This document shows, one piece after another, positions 19,060-28,471 of a DNA stretch of 64,000 bases. The translations under genes and the position numbers were made by a program. The notes beneath the pieces were generated by a model. The model saw only the letters and a list, made by a program, of their open reading frames with translations, searched no databases and was not told where the DNA came from. This stretch comes from Yersinia pekkanenii. Its GTDB lineage: Bacteria; Pseudomonadota; Gammaproteobacteria; Enterobacterales; Enterobacteriaceae. The stretch is taken from assembly GCF_001152565.1 (NCBI RefSeq), contig NZ_CQAZ01000006.1, positions 62,001 to 126,000 of the forward strand, in the 5' to 3' direction. How positions within the stretch are numbered: position 1 is the first letter of the stretch; every line of letters starts with the position of its first letter.

Positions 19060-20264
19060 CTATAAATTTATGTGAAATTAATTTAATGAATATTAAAAAA
19101 TCGCTAACCAAACAAAATATCGTATTATCGTTACTCTTTTTCATTCATGGCATTGCATATGCCAGCCTAATACCATGGATTCCAGAGTTAAAGGGAAAAT
19201 TTCAGTTAAGTAATTATATGGTTGGCATAATGATATCAGCAATCCCAGCGGGGGCAATTATCTTAGGGTTATTGTCTAAACACCTCATTAATTATATTGG
19301 GCTATACTGGGCAACAATCATAACATTTGTGTTTTTTATTGTATATATATCAATAATTCCATTTGCATCATCATGGCATAAAATAACACTATTACTCTTT
19401 ATGTTCGGTGTTTTTGATGCTTGGGCAGATACCTGTATGAATGTGCAAGCACTCGAAGTACAAAGATCACAGGGCCAAAGTTTGATTAATCGATTTCATG
19501 GTGCAGAGAGTATTGGCACAATTTTTGGTGGGTTAATCGCTGTTTCGGCAATTGGTTTAGGACTTTCAATGGGGCAATTTAGCATCACCATACTCTCAAT
19601 AAATACATTTATATTAGTTAGTTATATAATTTTATTTCGAAGAGAAAACTTACATAATAATATTTTCACTGGTGAGCACATTAAAAAGCGTAAGGGTTCC
19701 TTAGGAAACCAACTGTATGTTATTGCATTAATTTTACTTGTGTTCACATGCGGTATAGAAGAAACAGCCAGTATCTGGGGCGCTATATACATGAAGGACT
19801 ATTATAACGCTTCACCTGTTATTTCCGGTTTACCTTATTTAGCTTGCCAAATATCGATGGTTATTGGTCGAGTTTTTGGTGACTACTTTACAAATAAACT
19901 GGGGGAAATCATCACATTAAAATATGGCATAATAATAGCCACATTAGGAATAATTACAATTATAAGCATTCACTCAACTTTTTTTTCAATATTAGGTTTT
20001 TCACTAATAGGACTAGGGATATCTGTTATATTTCCATTAATAATTTCATTTATTGGTCAATTACCTAATATAAATGCGGCTAGCGGGATTACCTTCGCCA
20101 CTTGGATGTCTAGAGTTGGACTACTACTATCTCCGCCATTAATCGGTTTATTAGCAGATATGACATCATTAAGATTTGCACTTATTTCAATATTAATTGG
20201 CTGTATATCAATATTTTCATTAATCAATATATTATCAAATAAGTTAACAAAATTAGATCTATAA
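19056..20264 (+). CDS. MFS transporter (YbjJ-like), probable product exporter
   Basis: A 402-aa 12-helix major facilitator protein. The cytoplasmic-loop segments SLIPWIPELKGKFQLSNYMV, DAWADTCMNVQALEVQR and NRFHGAESIGTIFGGLIA resemble the YbjJ/fucose-permease-like group. The listed GTG start overlaps the dioxygenase stop codon (GTGA). An ATG at 19086 is the alternative start and has no strong ribosome binding site either. Position inside the biosynthetic operon suggests export of the product or self-protection; import of a precursor is also possible. Confidence 0.85.
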   Translation: MTINLCEINLMNIKKSLTKQNIVLSLLFFIHGIAYASLIPWIPELKGKFQLSNYMVGIMISAIPAGAIILGLLSKHLINYIGLYWATIITFVFFIVYISIIPFASSWHKITLLLFMFGVFDAWADTCMNVQALEVQRSQGQSLINRFHGAESIGTIFGGLIAVSAIGLGLSMGQFSITILSINTFILVSYIILFRRENLHNNIFTGEHIKKRKGSLGNQLYVIALILLVFTCGIEETASIWGAIYMKDYYNASPVISGLPYLACQISMVIGRVFGDYFTNKLGEIITLKYGIIIATLGIITIISIHSTFFSILGFSLIGLGISVIFPLIISFIGQLPNINAASGITFATWMSRVGLLLSPPLIGLLADMTSLRFALISILIGCISIFSLINILSNKLTKLDL

Positions 20265-20280
20265 TCTTAGGAGAGAAATA

Positions 20281-21681
20281 ATGAAGAAAATGAAGTGGGC
20301 TATTGTATCTGGGGATGGTCTGCCGACCAGTGGTCTGCTAACCATATTTAGAAACGTGGCAGAAATAGCCATAAAAAACAACATAATAATTAATGAAATA
20401 CCCACTGATTTAGGTTTCTCATGGCGACCAGATAAAAAATATTTCTTGCCTGATGGCAGCCGAAAATCGCATTATCCAACATGGATGAAAATAAGTTCCA
20501 TTCACCATAGATCAATCGATGGTACTGACTTTGGCAACAAAATACTTGAGATAAGAAGTAAGGTAGCTAAATTTGAATCATTAACAAGCGTAGAAATAAA
20601 AAATGCCGAGCAGGATATTATTTCAATTTCTAAACTCTATCAGGAATACTTTCTTAATTGGTTTGAAGAGAACGCTATTGACTGGGTATTCTCTTTAAAT
20701 TTAACAATTTCTGATGCTGTTCCTGTTAGCCTGGCGCTCCATAATGCGGCGAAAACGTATTGGGGTAATAAAGAGAATGGGGGTGTAATATTCTGGGATC
20801 ATGATCTCTTTGGTAGCTATGCCATTTATGAGCATGAAGAGAGACTGTATCCTAAAGCACCAAATATATTAACCCCTATACCACAGGATAATGCCTATAC
20901 TAAATGGATAGTGGTTTCTGAAGCTTTAGCAAATGAAAGCAAAAACTATCCAACTGAGCTTAAAGCCGATGTCATTCCAAATATTTTGCCAACTATCGAC
21001 GTTTCGAAATTCAGTAATATTCATATTGACTTTTTAAGTCAACATAATATACCGGTAGGCTCATCTATTGTTATCGTTCCTGTCAGAGTATTTAGAGTTA
21101 AAGGTATCGAAATATCAATAAATGTATTTAATGAGCTATTTAACATTTATAAAGAGAAGGGGTTATCTACCCCAAAACTACTGATATTTGGCAATATGAA
21201 TGAAGATCCTGAGTATGCACATGATTTGAAACAACAGGTAAAAATACTTAATCTTGAAGATGAGACTATATTTTTAGATGAAGTGCCGCTACAAACATAT
21301 AAAAACAAAGACAATAAATGGTATTTGGATGAAATTGATTTGCTTATCATTTGTCATGTTTTATCTGGGGCGGTTTTATTTACCCCAAACGTAGAAAATG
21401 TAGAAAGTGTCGGTTTAGCGCCAGCCCTTGCCGCCATTGCAAGCCTGCCCTGTGCCGTGACACAGTACTCGGCATTTACTGAGTTCTATGGCCCTGAATA
21501 CCATTATATAAAAGTAATCCCAGAGCATCCTGTAGATGCAGCACAACAACTGTTTGAATGGATGCGTCTGCATGCTGCGGGAGAGGCCACCATTAAATCG
21601 CGGTTAGCCAGTAATAAATTATTTGTTCAGTCAAAGTTCCCTGAAGGCCCATGGCAAAAATTCATCCATCAACTGCAATAA
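20281..21681 (+). CDS. Glycosyltransferase-like protein (GT4-type)
   Basis: A 466-aa GT-B-like protein. The N-terminus WAIVSGDGLPTSGLLTIFRN is a typical donor/acceptor glycine-rich loop. FWDHDLFGSYAIYEHEER and WIVVSEALANESKNYP precede a second Rossmann half starting about residue 255 (SIVIVPVRVFRVKGIEISIN). The C-terminal E..GLAPALAAIASLPCAV occupies the place of the GT4 nucleotide-sugar E-x7-E element. AGGAGAGAAATA gives a strong ribosome binding site. Likely transfers a sugar in the cluster's pathway; donor and acceptor are unknown. Confidence 0.78.
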   Translation: MKKMKWAIVSGDGLPTSGLLTIFRNVAEIAIKNNIIINEIPTDLGFSWRPDKKYFLPDGSRKSHYPTWMKISSIHHRSIDGTDFGNKILEIRSKVAKFESLTSVEIKNAEQDIISISKLYQEYFLNWFEENAIDWVFSLNLTISDAVPVSLALHNAAKTYWGNKENGGVIFWDHDLFGSYAIYEHEERLYPKAPNILTPIPQDNAYTKWIVVSEALANESKNYPTELKADVIPNILPTIDVSKFSNIHIDFLSQHNIPVGSSIVIVPVRVFRVKGIEISINVFNELFNIYKEKGLSTPKLLIFGNMNEDPEYAHDLKQQVKILNLEDETIFLDEVPLQTYKNKDNKWYLDEIDLLIICHVLSGAVLFTPNVENVESVGLAPALAAIASLPCAVTQYSAFTEFYGPEYHYIKVIPEHPVDAAQQLFEWMRLHAAGEATIKSRLASNKLFVQSKFPEGPWQKFIHQLQ

Positions 21682-21704
21682 AATTTATCTTACAAGAGGA
21701 TATT

Positions 21705-23198
21705 ATGAATACGCACAAAACCATAAGTAAAAATGACATTCCATCACGAATTAATATTTTAATATTAGGGGGTGGCATGTCAGGATTAGAGTTAGCCAAG
21801 CATTTAGATAATAGAGGCATTAAAGATGTTATTGTTATTGAAGCCGGGCCTGCTGACGATTGTAGTCATATAAATGCGGGAGATGAATATCAACATGCTA
21901 ATGAGTTATGGAAAAATGAATACGCTGATAAGTATGCCTACCGCTCATGGCGCTCTTTAAATGAACCTCATTTCTCAATAGGGTCTTGCCTGCGTCGAAG
22001 AGTTGGCGGCAGATCACTTTATTGGCATGGTGTAACTCTGCCAATAGAGGCAGAAACCCTGCAATATTGGCCTTCAAAGATAGTCAGTGATCTCACCGAA
22101 ACTTGGTTAGGCGGCCCATCGCTTTACACGCAAGTGCAGTCGGAGATATTATCTTGGGCAGAAAAGAGTCATGACACCGACTACCGCTTCAAATTATCTG
22201 ATTTTAATTTTAAAATAGTGCCTCAGGCGACTCGAAATATAGGTGTATCAGGCCGTTGGGAAGCCTATTCGCCACTATCCTACTGGAAAGAAGATAACAA
22301 ATTAAGATCCCAGCCAATCATCATCCCTGGATATGAAGCTATAGCGCTTATTATTAAAAACGGAGAATGTATTGGTGCCAGGCTAAAAAACATTGAGTCA
22401 AATGAGATACATCATGTTATCGCTAATAAATGCGTTCTGGCATTGGGTACCATTGAAAACTCACGTTTAGCCGCTCAAGCCCTTTATAATACTGGATATT
22501 TAATAGAGAAAAAAATAACCGGACTTGTTGATCACATTGTGCAAGGGTTTAATGTGACACTTCAGTACAGCAAAATTCCTATCGAAATAAGTAAATTAAT
22601 TGAGGATAAACCCGGTGCTATCTTCTTTAGTCGTAGTTTATCAGGAGAGAGATTTAATTTATTCTTCACCCTGACCCCGTCAGATTTTGGTCTTGACCTG
22701 GAAGTATGGACGATGGGTGAACAAATTCCATCAATTCAAGGAAATATTAGTTTAGAAACTCATGATGGAAATAGACCTTTATCAATTTCGTGTAGTTTAA
22801 ATATTTCTGAACATAGTTTAATAAAAAAAGAACAAAATGAATTAAATCTATTCTGGTGTGAAATTTGTTACAAAACTAAAACTCCATTTTACCCTTTATC
22901 TTTTGAAGGTGGTTTTACTGTACATGCCAGAACTATGGGGGATGTCTTCCATGAGTTTTATTCTCCAGGGAGAATCGTAAATTATAATATACCCGCTACA
23001 TGGATAAGCCCGCTCGGAACCGAAAACCATGAAAGCAGCACTTTGCCTTTAGGAGAGGTATTGAATGATCAACATGAATTCAATAATATAAATAATTTAT
23101 TTGCTGTCGGCCCAAGTACATTTCCACGACCCGGCGCAGCCAATCCCTCGTTAACGACACTGGCTCTATCACGTCGGCTCGCTTACCTTCTAAACTGA
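21705..23198 (+). CDS. GMC-family FAD-dependent oxidoreductase
   Basis: A 497-aa flavoprotein. The dinucleotide-binding start is INILILGGGMSGLELAKHL, then VIVIEAGP (residues about 15-50). RRRVGGRSLYWHG matches the GMC flavin loop. The C-terminus carries the catalytic His in NHESSTLPLG and the AVGPSTFPRPGAANPSLTTL signature with its second catalytic Asn. I start at 21705 (MNTHKTISKND) because AGAGGATATT precedes it and the longer frame overlaps the upstream gene. GMC enzymes oxidise alcohols of sugars and cyclitols; such an alcohol on the glycoside is the plausible substrate. Confidence 0.87.
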   Translation: MNTHKTISKNDIPSRINILILGGGMSGLELAKHLDNRGIKDVIVIEAGPADDCSHINAGDEYQHANELWKNEYADKYAYRSWRSLNEPHFSIGSCLRRRVGGRSLYWHGVTLPIEAETLQYWPSKIVSDLTETWLGGPSLYTQVQSEILSWAEKSHDTDYRFKLSDFNFKIVPQATRNIGVSGRWEAYSPLSYWKEDNKLRSQPIIIPGYEAIALIIKNGECIGARLKNIESNEIHHVIANKCVLALGTIENSRLAAQALYNTGYLIEKKITGLVDHIVQGFNVTLQYSKIPIEISKLIEDKPGAIFFSRSLSGERFNLFFTLTPSDFGLDLEVWTMGEQIPSIQGNISLETHDGNRPLSISCSLNISEHSLIKKEQNELNLFWCEICYKTKTPFYPLSFEGGFTVHARTMGDVFHEFYSPGRIVNYNIPATWISPLGTENHESSTLPLGEVLNDQHEFNNINNLFAVGPSTFPRPGAANPSLTTLALSRRLAYLLN

Positions 23199-23228
23199 TG
23201 CCATACCAAATTAATAAGGATATTAATT

Positions 23229-24926
23229 ATGTGTAAACCAATTTACATCCTCGGTACCGCCTTATCCCATGATGGTTCAACATGTCTCATGAAAGACGGA
23301 GAAATTATATTTTCAATCGAAAAAGAAAGAATATCCAGAATAAAGCATGACGGATTTAATGATAATAAAACCATTCAATACTGTTTAGAGGCGGCGGGCA
23401 TTGAATATAGTGATCTGACACTAATAGTAGAGCAAAATTCTTATAACCCACGGTTTAGCGAGCAATTAGAACACCGTAAAAATAGGGTATTGCCCGCCAT
23501 GGTTCCAATTGTAACGCTGTCCCATCACCTGGCACATGCCTATAGTGCAGTAGGAACCTCACCTTTTGATGATATGGGGGTAGTGGTTATTGATGGCCAT
23601 GGTGGCAGTTTAGATAGCTGTAATGATGCTATTAATAATATCAGTGGCATAAACAATATCCATATCAATAATCGTTATCATTACTGGGAAACATGCAGTT
23701 ACTACGTTTACCAAAATGGTAAGATGCAACCGATATTCAAAGACTTCTCCCGATGGGTTAATCGTAAAAATAGAACAGACTACCCGGTTTCAACATGGGA
23801 AATAGAGAATTCTATTGGGGAGTTCTATGAAGGGATAGCGCTATATATTTTTGGAGAATTAGATTGTGCCGGTAAGTTGATGGGATTAGCGCCCTATGGA
23901 AGACCGAATATTATTAATTGGGAACCGTTCTTTTTCGATTGCGGTAAAGTAGTACTGCGTAATGAGTGGTGGGCAAACATCGATCCTCTGCTAAACACCC
24001 ACCCGACTCATTTCCACGACAATTTTCAATATTATTCCGATCTGGCTTATTGGGCACAAACCAAGCTTGAACAAGCGTTATTCTATCTGTTCAATCATTA
24101 TTACCAACTTAACCCAATGAAAAACTTTGCCTATGCTGGCGGTGTGGCATTAAATGCTACGGCTAATGAGAAACTGATTAATGGGTGCGAATTTGATCAT
24201 CTTTATATTCAGCCTGCGGCTGGCGATAACGGGCTTTCTATCGGTTGTTGTTATTACGGTTGGCTGGAAGTCCTTAAAAAAGAACGCGTAAAACATTCTG
24301 GTTCGACGTTCTTTGGCAAAATATATGATGATATTCATGTTGTCGCCGAACTTGAAAAGTTCGCTGATAAAATTGATTATATCCACTGTGATGATATTGA
24401 AACCGTTGCCGCCAACTCCATTGCGGCCGGTAATGTTATTGCCTGGTTCCAGGGGGGATCTGAATTCGGACCACGCGCCTTAGGGAATAGAAGTATTCTG
24501 GCAGATCCCAGGGGTACGCAGACGAAAGACCATATTAATGCCAATGTTAAATATCGTGAGGATTTCCGGCCTTTTGCACCTGCCGTTTTGCATGAAAATG
24601 TACATGACTATTTTGACCTCGATCATGACAGTGACTACATGCTATTTATTGCCTATGTAAAAGAGCAATATCGATCTGAACTACCTTCAATTGTACATGT
24701 CGATGGTAGCGCTCGCGTACAAACAGTCAAAAAGGAAATCAATGAAAGATTTCATAGATTAATAACCTCTTTCTTTGAAGAAACTAGTGTACCGATACTG
24801 CTAAATACCTCTTTAAATATCAAAGGAATGCCAATAGTAGAAACGCCACACGATGCGGTGGATTTATTCTTGCATTGCGGCTTGGATTTATTATTCATCA
24901 ATAACTATAAAGTTTCAAAAAAATAA
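23229..24926 (+). CDS. O-carbamoyltransferase (NodU/CmcH/TobZ family)
   Basis: A 565-aa full-length member of the carbamoyltransferase family that moves a carbamoyl group from carbamoyl phosphate through carbamoyl-AMP to a hydroxyl. N-terminal Kae1-like domain: SHDGSTCLMKDG, the metal-binding SHHLAHAYSAVG near residue 98, VVIDGHGGSLDS, CAGKLMGLAPYGRP. ASKHA middle: AYAGGVALNATANEKL, PAAGDNGLSIG. C-terminal carbamoyl-phosphate domain: GGSEFGPRALGNRSILADPR, FRPFAPAVL, LNTSLNIKGMPIVETP. All key motifs are intact. AAGGATATTAATT precedes the ATG. Confidence 0.93.
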   Translation: MCKPIYILGTALSHDGSTCLMKDGEIIFSIEKERISRIKHDGFNDNKTIQYCLEAAGIEYSDLTLIVEQNSYNPRFSEQLEHRKNRVLPAMVPIVTLSHHLAHAYSAVGTSPFDDMGVVVIDGHGGSLDSCNDAINNISGINNIHINNRYHYWETCSYYVYQNGKMQPIFKDFSRWVNRKNRTDYPVSTWEIENSIGEFYEGIALYIFGELDCAGKLMGLAPYGRPNIINWEPFFFDCGKVVLRNEWWANIDPLLNTHPTHFHDNFQYYSDLAYWAQTKLEQALFYLFNHYYQLNPMKNFAYAGGVALNATANEKLINGCEFDHLYIQPAAGDNGLSIGCCYYGWLEVLKKERVKHSGSTFFGKIYDDIHVVAELEKFADKIDYIHCDDIETVAANSIAAGNVIAWFQGGSEFGPRALGNRSILADPRGTQTKDHINANVKYREDFRPFAPAVLHENVHDYFDLDHDSDYMLFIAYVKEQYRSELPSIVHVDGSARVQTVKKEINERFHRLITSFFEETSVPILLNTSLNIKGMPIVETPHDAVDLFLHCGLDLLFINNYKVSKK

Positions 24927-24936
24927 GGCTTTTTAT

Positions 24937-26292
24937 ATGAATGGAAATACATTGCCAGTTCACAAAGGACACAATTTAAAAGTCGGTATCATCCATTTAG
25001 CCACGGAAGGCATTCAATTGTTCGTTGGCGGTGTGGGGTCTTATATCAGAGGGCAAATTCAGGCACTACCTGAGGTTATTGATTTATTGGCTAATCACAA
25101 TATCCAGCTAGAACCTCATTTTATTGAGATTGCATGCAGCAAATATAACGTTTTCTTTGATAGTCATTGCCGGGCCAATTATATAGATCAGATTCATCAT
25201 ATGGGGGGATCTTTTTCTACAGTACCGGATATGACGCAGGGAAAAGGAGCCGATTGTTCATGGCCATATGGTGATGCTTTTCTTGGTAATTTACAAAACT
25301 GGCAAATATCATCGGCCGCAGGAGCAGCAAAAATTATTGATATCAGCGCAAATTACGATATTACTCTGGCATTCTGCCATGAACTACCATTCTCGTTTAC
25401 CCCTTTAATTGCCAGCCTACATGCCAAAATTGAAGCGGTGAATTTAAAAGTTATCTATATTTCTCATGGCACCGCGTTTAATCATGAAATGCCATTACCT
25501 AATCCAGAACGTCTTATGGCTGAATCATTACCTATCCACTGGGCCAAGATTGATTCTACAATCAAACTCGGCAATATCAGCCACTTCCTGGCGACTCACT
25601 TAGTGGCACAATACGGCGCAGAGCCGCAAACATTTATACCGGTCCCCGCAGGTATAAATATCAATGACCCTTGGTTCAGGATCCGCAGTGATCAGGAGAT
25701 CAGTGATACTCTTAGATCCCACGGAATATCGCTGGAACATCCACTGGCGATCACCTTAGGGAGAGGGGTGTATTACAAACGCCATGATTTGCTGCTCAAG
25801 GCAGCCCGTTATCTGGATGATGACATTTATCTGGTTGTTGTTAGTGATCCTGTGTTACCGGAATTATCGGTACTCGCCAGTCAGCTCAATCGACCAACAT
25901 TAATAATAAATTCTTTTGATCGAGAACTGATGGCATGCCTTATTCAATGGCGTAACACGCGGGTATGTGTACTTTCTGCCGAGAATGAACCTAATGGATT
26001 AATTCCTATGGAATCACGCTGGCTGGCCAGAAAAAAGGGGGCATTGTTAGTCGTTGCAGATTCTGGCGGTTTAAGCGAACAAGTCGAACATGGTGTTGAT
26101 GGGTTCCTTCATATTCCGGGAAATGCAGTCAGTTTAGCGGAGGTAATACGTCGGGTTTGCCAATTAAGCGAGGTTGAAATAGATAAGGTCAGGCAGGCGG
26201 GTGCAACATTAATAAAAACGCGATATAACTGGAAAAACCAGATTTTATCCCCACTGGGTTGTTTGGTCCCGCAAATAGCCGGCCTGAGTTAA
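24937..26292 (+). CDS. Glycosyltransferase (GT4 family)
   Basis: A 451-aa GT-B enzyme and the last gene of the operon. Visible features: N-terminal GGVGSYIRGQIQALPEV, acceptor-domain VIYISHGTAFNHEMPLP, donor-domain start AITLGRGVYYKRHDLLLKAA near residue 280, and the retaining GT4 E-x7-E element ENEPNGLIPMESRW, with SGGLSEQVEHGVDGFL after it. I start at 24937 (MNGNTLPVHK) behind AAGGCTTTTTAT. A longer frame runs back into the carbamoyltransferase. It ends 39 bp before the convergent dhaM stop, with no clear terminator. Confidence 0.86.
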   Translation: MNGNTLPVHKGHNLKVGIIHLATEGIQLFVGGVGSYIRGQIQALPEVIDLLANHNIQLEPHFIEIACSKYNVFFDSHCRANYIDQIHHMGGSFSTVPDMTQGKGADCSWPYGDAFLGNLQNWQISSAAGAAKIIDISANYDITLAFCHELPFSFTPLIASLHAKIEAVNLKVIYISHGTAFNHEMPLPNPERLMAESLPIHWAKIDSTIKLGNISHFLATHLVAQYGAEPQTFIPVPAGININDPWFRIRSDQEISDTLRSHGISLEHPLAITLGRGVYYKRHDLLLKAARYLDDDIYLVVVSDPVLPELSVLASQLNRPTLIINSFDRELMACLIQWRNTRVCVLSAENEPNGLIPMESRWLARKKGALLVVADSGGLSEQVEHGVDGFLHIPGNAVSLAEVIRRVCQLSEVEIDKVRQAGATLIKTRYNWKNQILSPLGCLVPQIAGLS

Positions 26293-26331
26293 TACGGGCT
26301 GCATATTGAATAGATTATTTTGGCCGTTATT

Positions 26332-27762
26332 TTACTGGAGTTTCAATACCCCGATGGCGGTATCCAATAAGGCTTTTTGCCCATTATGGCTACCCTCCAG
26401 GCAACCCACGGCTCCGACTAACATCGGAATATCCAACTCTTTAGCCAGGATAGCGCTATGAGACAGAATATGCCCTTTGCTTAAACAGATGCCTTTTATC
26501 TGCCGGTTATCCAGCCCAATCATCTGTGATGGAAATAGCTCCTCGGCTAATAATATAACTTCCTCGGTCACTGAAAGTGGCAGCGGCGGTAACCCGGTCA
26601 AATGGCCCAGTGTACGATTAAGAATATCGCGGATATCCAATTCCCGGAGACGCAGATAGTCATCATCCCGTGCCAGATGATCAGCCACCATTGCCATCAG
26701 TTCATCCTGCAACGCAGACTCTGCACAAATTAGCTGATGCTCTATTCGTGCATCCATCGCCTGATAGAGTCCATCATCATCAATCAGCATCCCATGAGCA
26801 TTGAAAATGGCGGCTACTTCGGTACCGATCTGCTGTTCTGCCTGTTGCGCCAACTGCTGCAAATCAGCCACCGTTTGAGCCAGCGCCTGATGTAAACGCT
26901 GCTGTTCGTTAGCAACCTGTCCAGCATTGATGGTTTGAGGTAGAAAAACCGGAATGGCCGGTAACCACTGTAACAATGGCGCACTGATAGACCCGCGAGG
27001 AACCATTACTCCAGTGAATCCACTATCACCGGGAGTGGCAATTGATTCACCAAAATGCTGTTGAGCCAATTGCATAAAAGCATCCAGCGCCTCACCGGCT
27101 TGCTCACCACTGGCCAGCAAACGGATGGTATCGCCCTTACGTACCTGCAATAAGGCTAACGGGTTCAGGCTACGTGGATTCACACACTGGCCATTTTTTT
27201 CCAATAATAAATCGGCGGCGAACGGTGCCAATACTGCGACTAATTTAGCCGCTGGTCGCACATGTAATCCGTCAGGATTACGGACTATCCAACTGACGCT
27301 CTGGGCATCGGGTGCCACCTTGGTAATCGCACTACTGGTTGGTGCCGAAGCCTTTTCTCCTAACTGAGCGGCTTTAGCCGCTAGCGCCCCCATGGCTTCA
27401 GCACGAACCTCAGCCAGTGACGCACCTGATGATGCGGCAACCACGGCAGCCAACGTCCCTTCTACCAGTGAAGCGGAGCAAAGTTGCACATTCTGCGCCA
27501 TATCGGGGGCTAATAACTCCAGTGCCGTTTCTGCACTGAGTAAGGCGCTACCTAAATCCATCAACACCAACACACCGGATGGAGAGTAAACCGACTCAAT
27601 GGCTTCCATTACTTTAATAGCATCCGTGCCAATAGGATGATCTGCATCGTCTACACCGGCGGCAACCGCTAGCTGGCAGCCCCCTTGTGTCATTTGCTGT
27701 GCCAGTTCGACTACACCTTGAGCCAGCAGCGCGCTATGAGAAACTACCACGAGATTGACCAT
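26332..27762 (-). CDS. dhaM: Dihydroxyacetone kinase phosphotransfer subunit DhaM
   Basis: Multidomain PTS phosphoryl carrier that rephosphorylates the ADP held by DhaL. The 476-aa protein has three domains. A mannose-type EIIA at about 1-130 starts MVNLVVVSHSALLAQGVVEL (His9). An HPr at about 155-245 carries NPDGLHVRPAAKLV. A truncated EI-like domain at about 260-476 has ICLSKGHILSHSAILAKEL (phospho-His). Same order and size as E. coli DhaM, ending operon gldA'-dhaK-dhaL-dhaM. Confidence 0.95.
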   Translation of the reverse strand: MVNLVVVSHSALLAQGVVELAQQMTQGGCQLAVAAGVDDADHPIGTDAIKVMEAIESVYSPSGVLVLMDLGSALLSAETALELLAPDMAQNVQLCSASLVEGTLAAVVAASSGASLAEVRAEAMGALAAKAAQLGEKASAPTSSAITKVAPDAQSVSWIVRNPDGLHVRPAAKLVAVLAPFAADLLLEKNGQCVNPRSLNPLALLQVRKGDTIRLLASGEQAGEALDAFMQLAQQHFGESIATPGDSGFTGVMVPRGSISAPLLQWLPAIPVFLPQTINAGQVANEQQRLHQALAQTVADLQQLAQQAEQQIGTEVAAIFNAHGMLIDDDGLYQAMDARIEHQLICAESALQDELMAMVADHLARDDDYLRLRELDIRDILNRTLGHLTGLPPLPLSVTEEVILLAEELFPSQMIGLDNRQIKGICLSKGHILSHSAILAKELDIPMLVGAVGCLEGSHNGQKALLDTAIGVLKLQ

Positions 27763-27795
27763 TCTTCCTCCTGATAACCTTGTCGGTCAGCCCTA

Positions 27796-28428
27796 TTAAT
27801 GACTGGCAACCTGTAATAACGCTTGCATCATCAACATGGCTGATGTCGCCCCAGGATCTTGATGTCCAATACTGCGCTCGCCAAGATAGCTGGCACGGCC
27901 TTTACGGGCCTGCATGATGATAGTCCCAACCAATGCTTGTTGGGCACGTTCAATGGTGTGCTGCAAAGCATCCACCAACGGTATCCCCTGCTGATTAGCC
28001 AACTCAAGCTGATCCACCACCGCCCACCAAACATCACACATGGTTTTATCGCCCGGCTCAGCTTTGCCGCGCATCACCACCCCTTCCACACCATCTTTAA
28101 ACATCTGACAAACCGCCGCCAGATCCAGACTCTGCTTGGCATTAGTGCTTTGGGCCGCGCGGATAAAGAACGTCCCGAACAGAGGGCCGCTCGCCCCCCC
28201 AACACTGGAAAGCAGCGTCATACCGGTATTCTTCAGGATGAAGCCGATGTCTTTATCAGCAAAAGAAGGTAACTTCTCGACCACTTTATTAAAGCCACGA
28301 TTCATATTCAGGCCGTGGTCGCCATCACCGATTTCGGTATCTAACTGCGTTAAAAAATCGCGTTGTTCGCTGAAAACCACAGCACAGAGCTGTAACCAGC
28401 TGACAATTTGTTGTTTGGTAAGTCCCAT
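27796..28428 (-). CDS. dhaL: Dihydroxyacetone kinase ADP-binding subunit DhaL
   Basis: Transfers phosphate from its tightly bound ADP/ATP to dihydroxyacetone on DhaK. The 210-aa product shows the Mg-binding TEIGDGDHGLNMNRG (Asp/His, residues about 30-45), LLSSVGGASGPLFGTFF and ARKGRASYLGERSIGHQDPG. I start at ATG 28428 (MGLTKQQIVSW) behind GGAG; an upstream ATG at 28446 has no family support. The gap to dhaM is 33 bp and to dhaK 43 bp. Confidence 0.95.
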   Translation of the reverse strand: MGLTKQQIVSWLQLCAVVFSEQRDFLTQLDTEIGDGDHGLNMNRGFNKVVEKLPSFADKDIGFILKNTGMTLLSSVGGASGPLFGTFFIRAAQSTNAKQSLDLAAVCQMFKDGVEGVVMRGKAEPGDKTMCDVWWAVVDQLELANQQGIPLVDALQHTIERAQQALVGTIIMQARKGRASYLGERSIGHQDPGATSAMLMMQALLQVASH

Positions 28429-28471
28429 GGTTTTCTCCAGACACATTGTTATGCTAAAACATCTTGTTATG

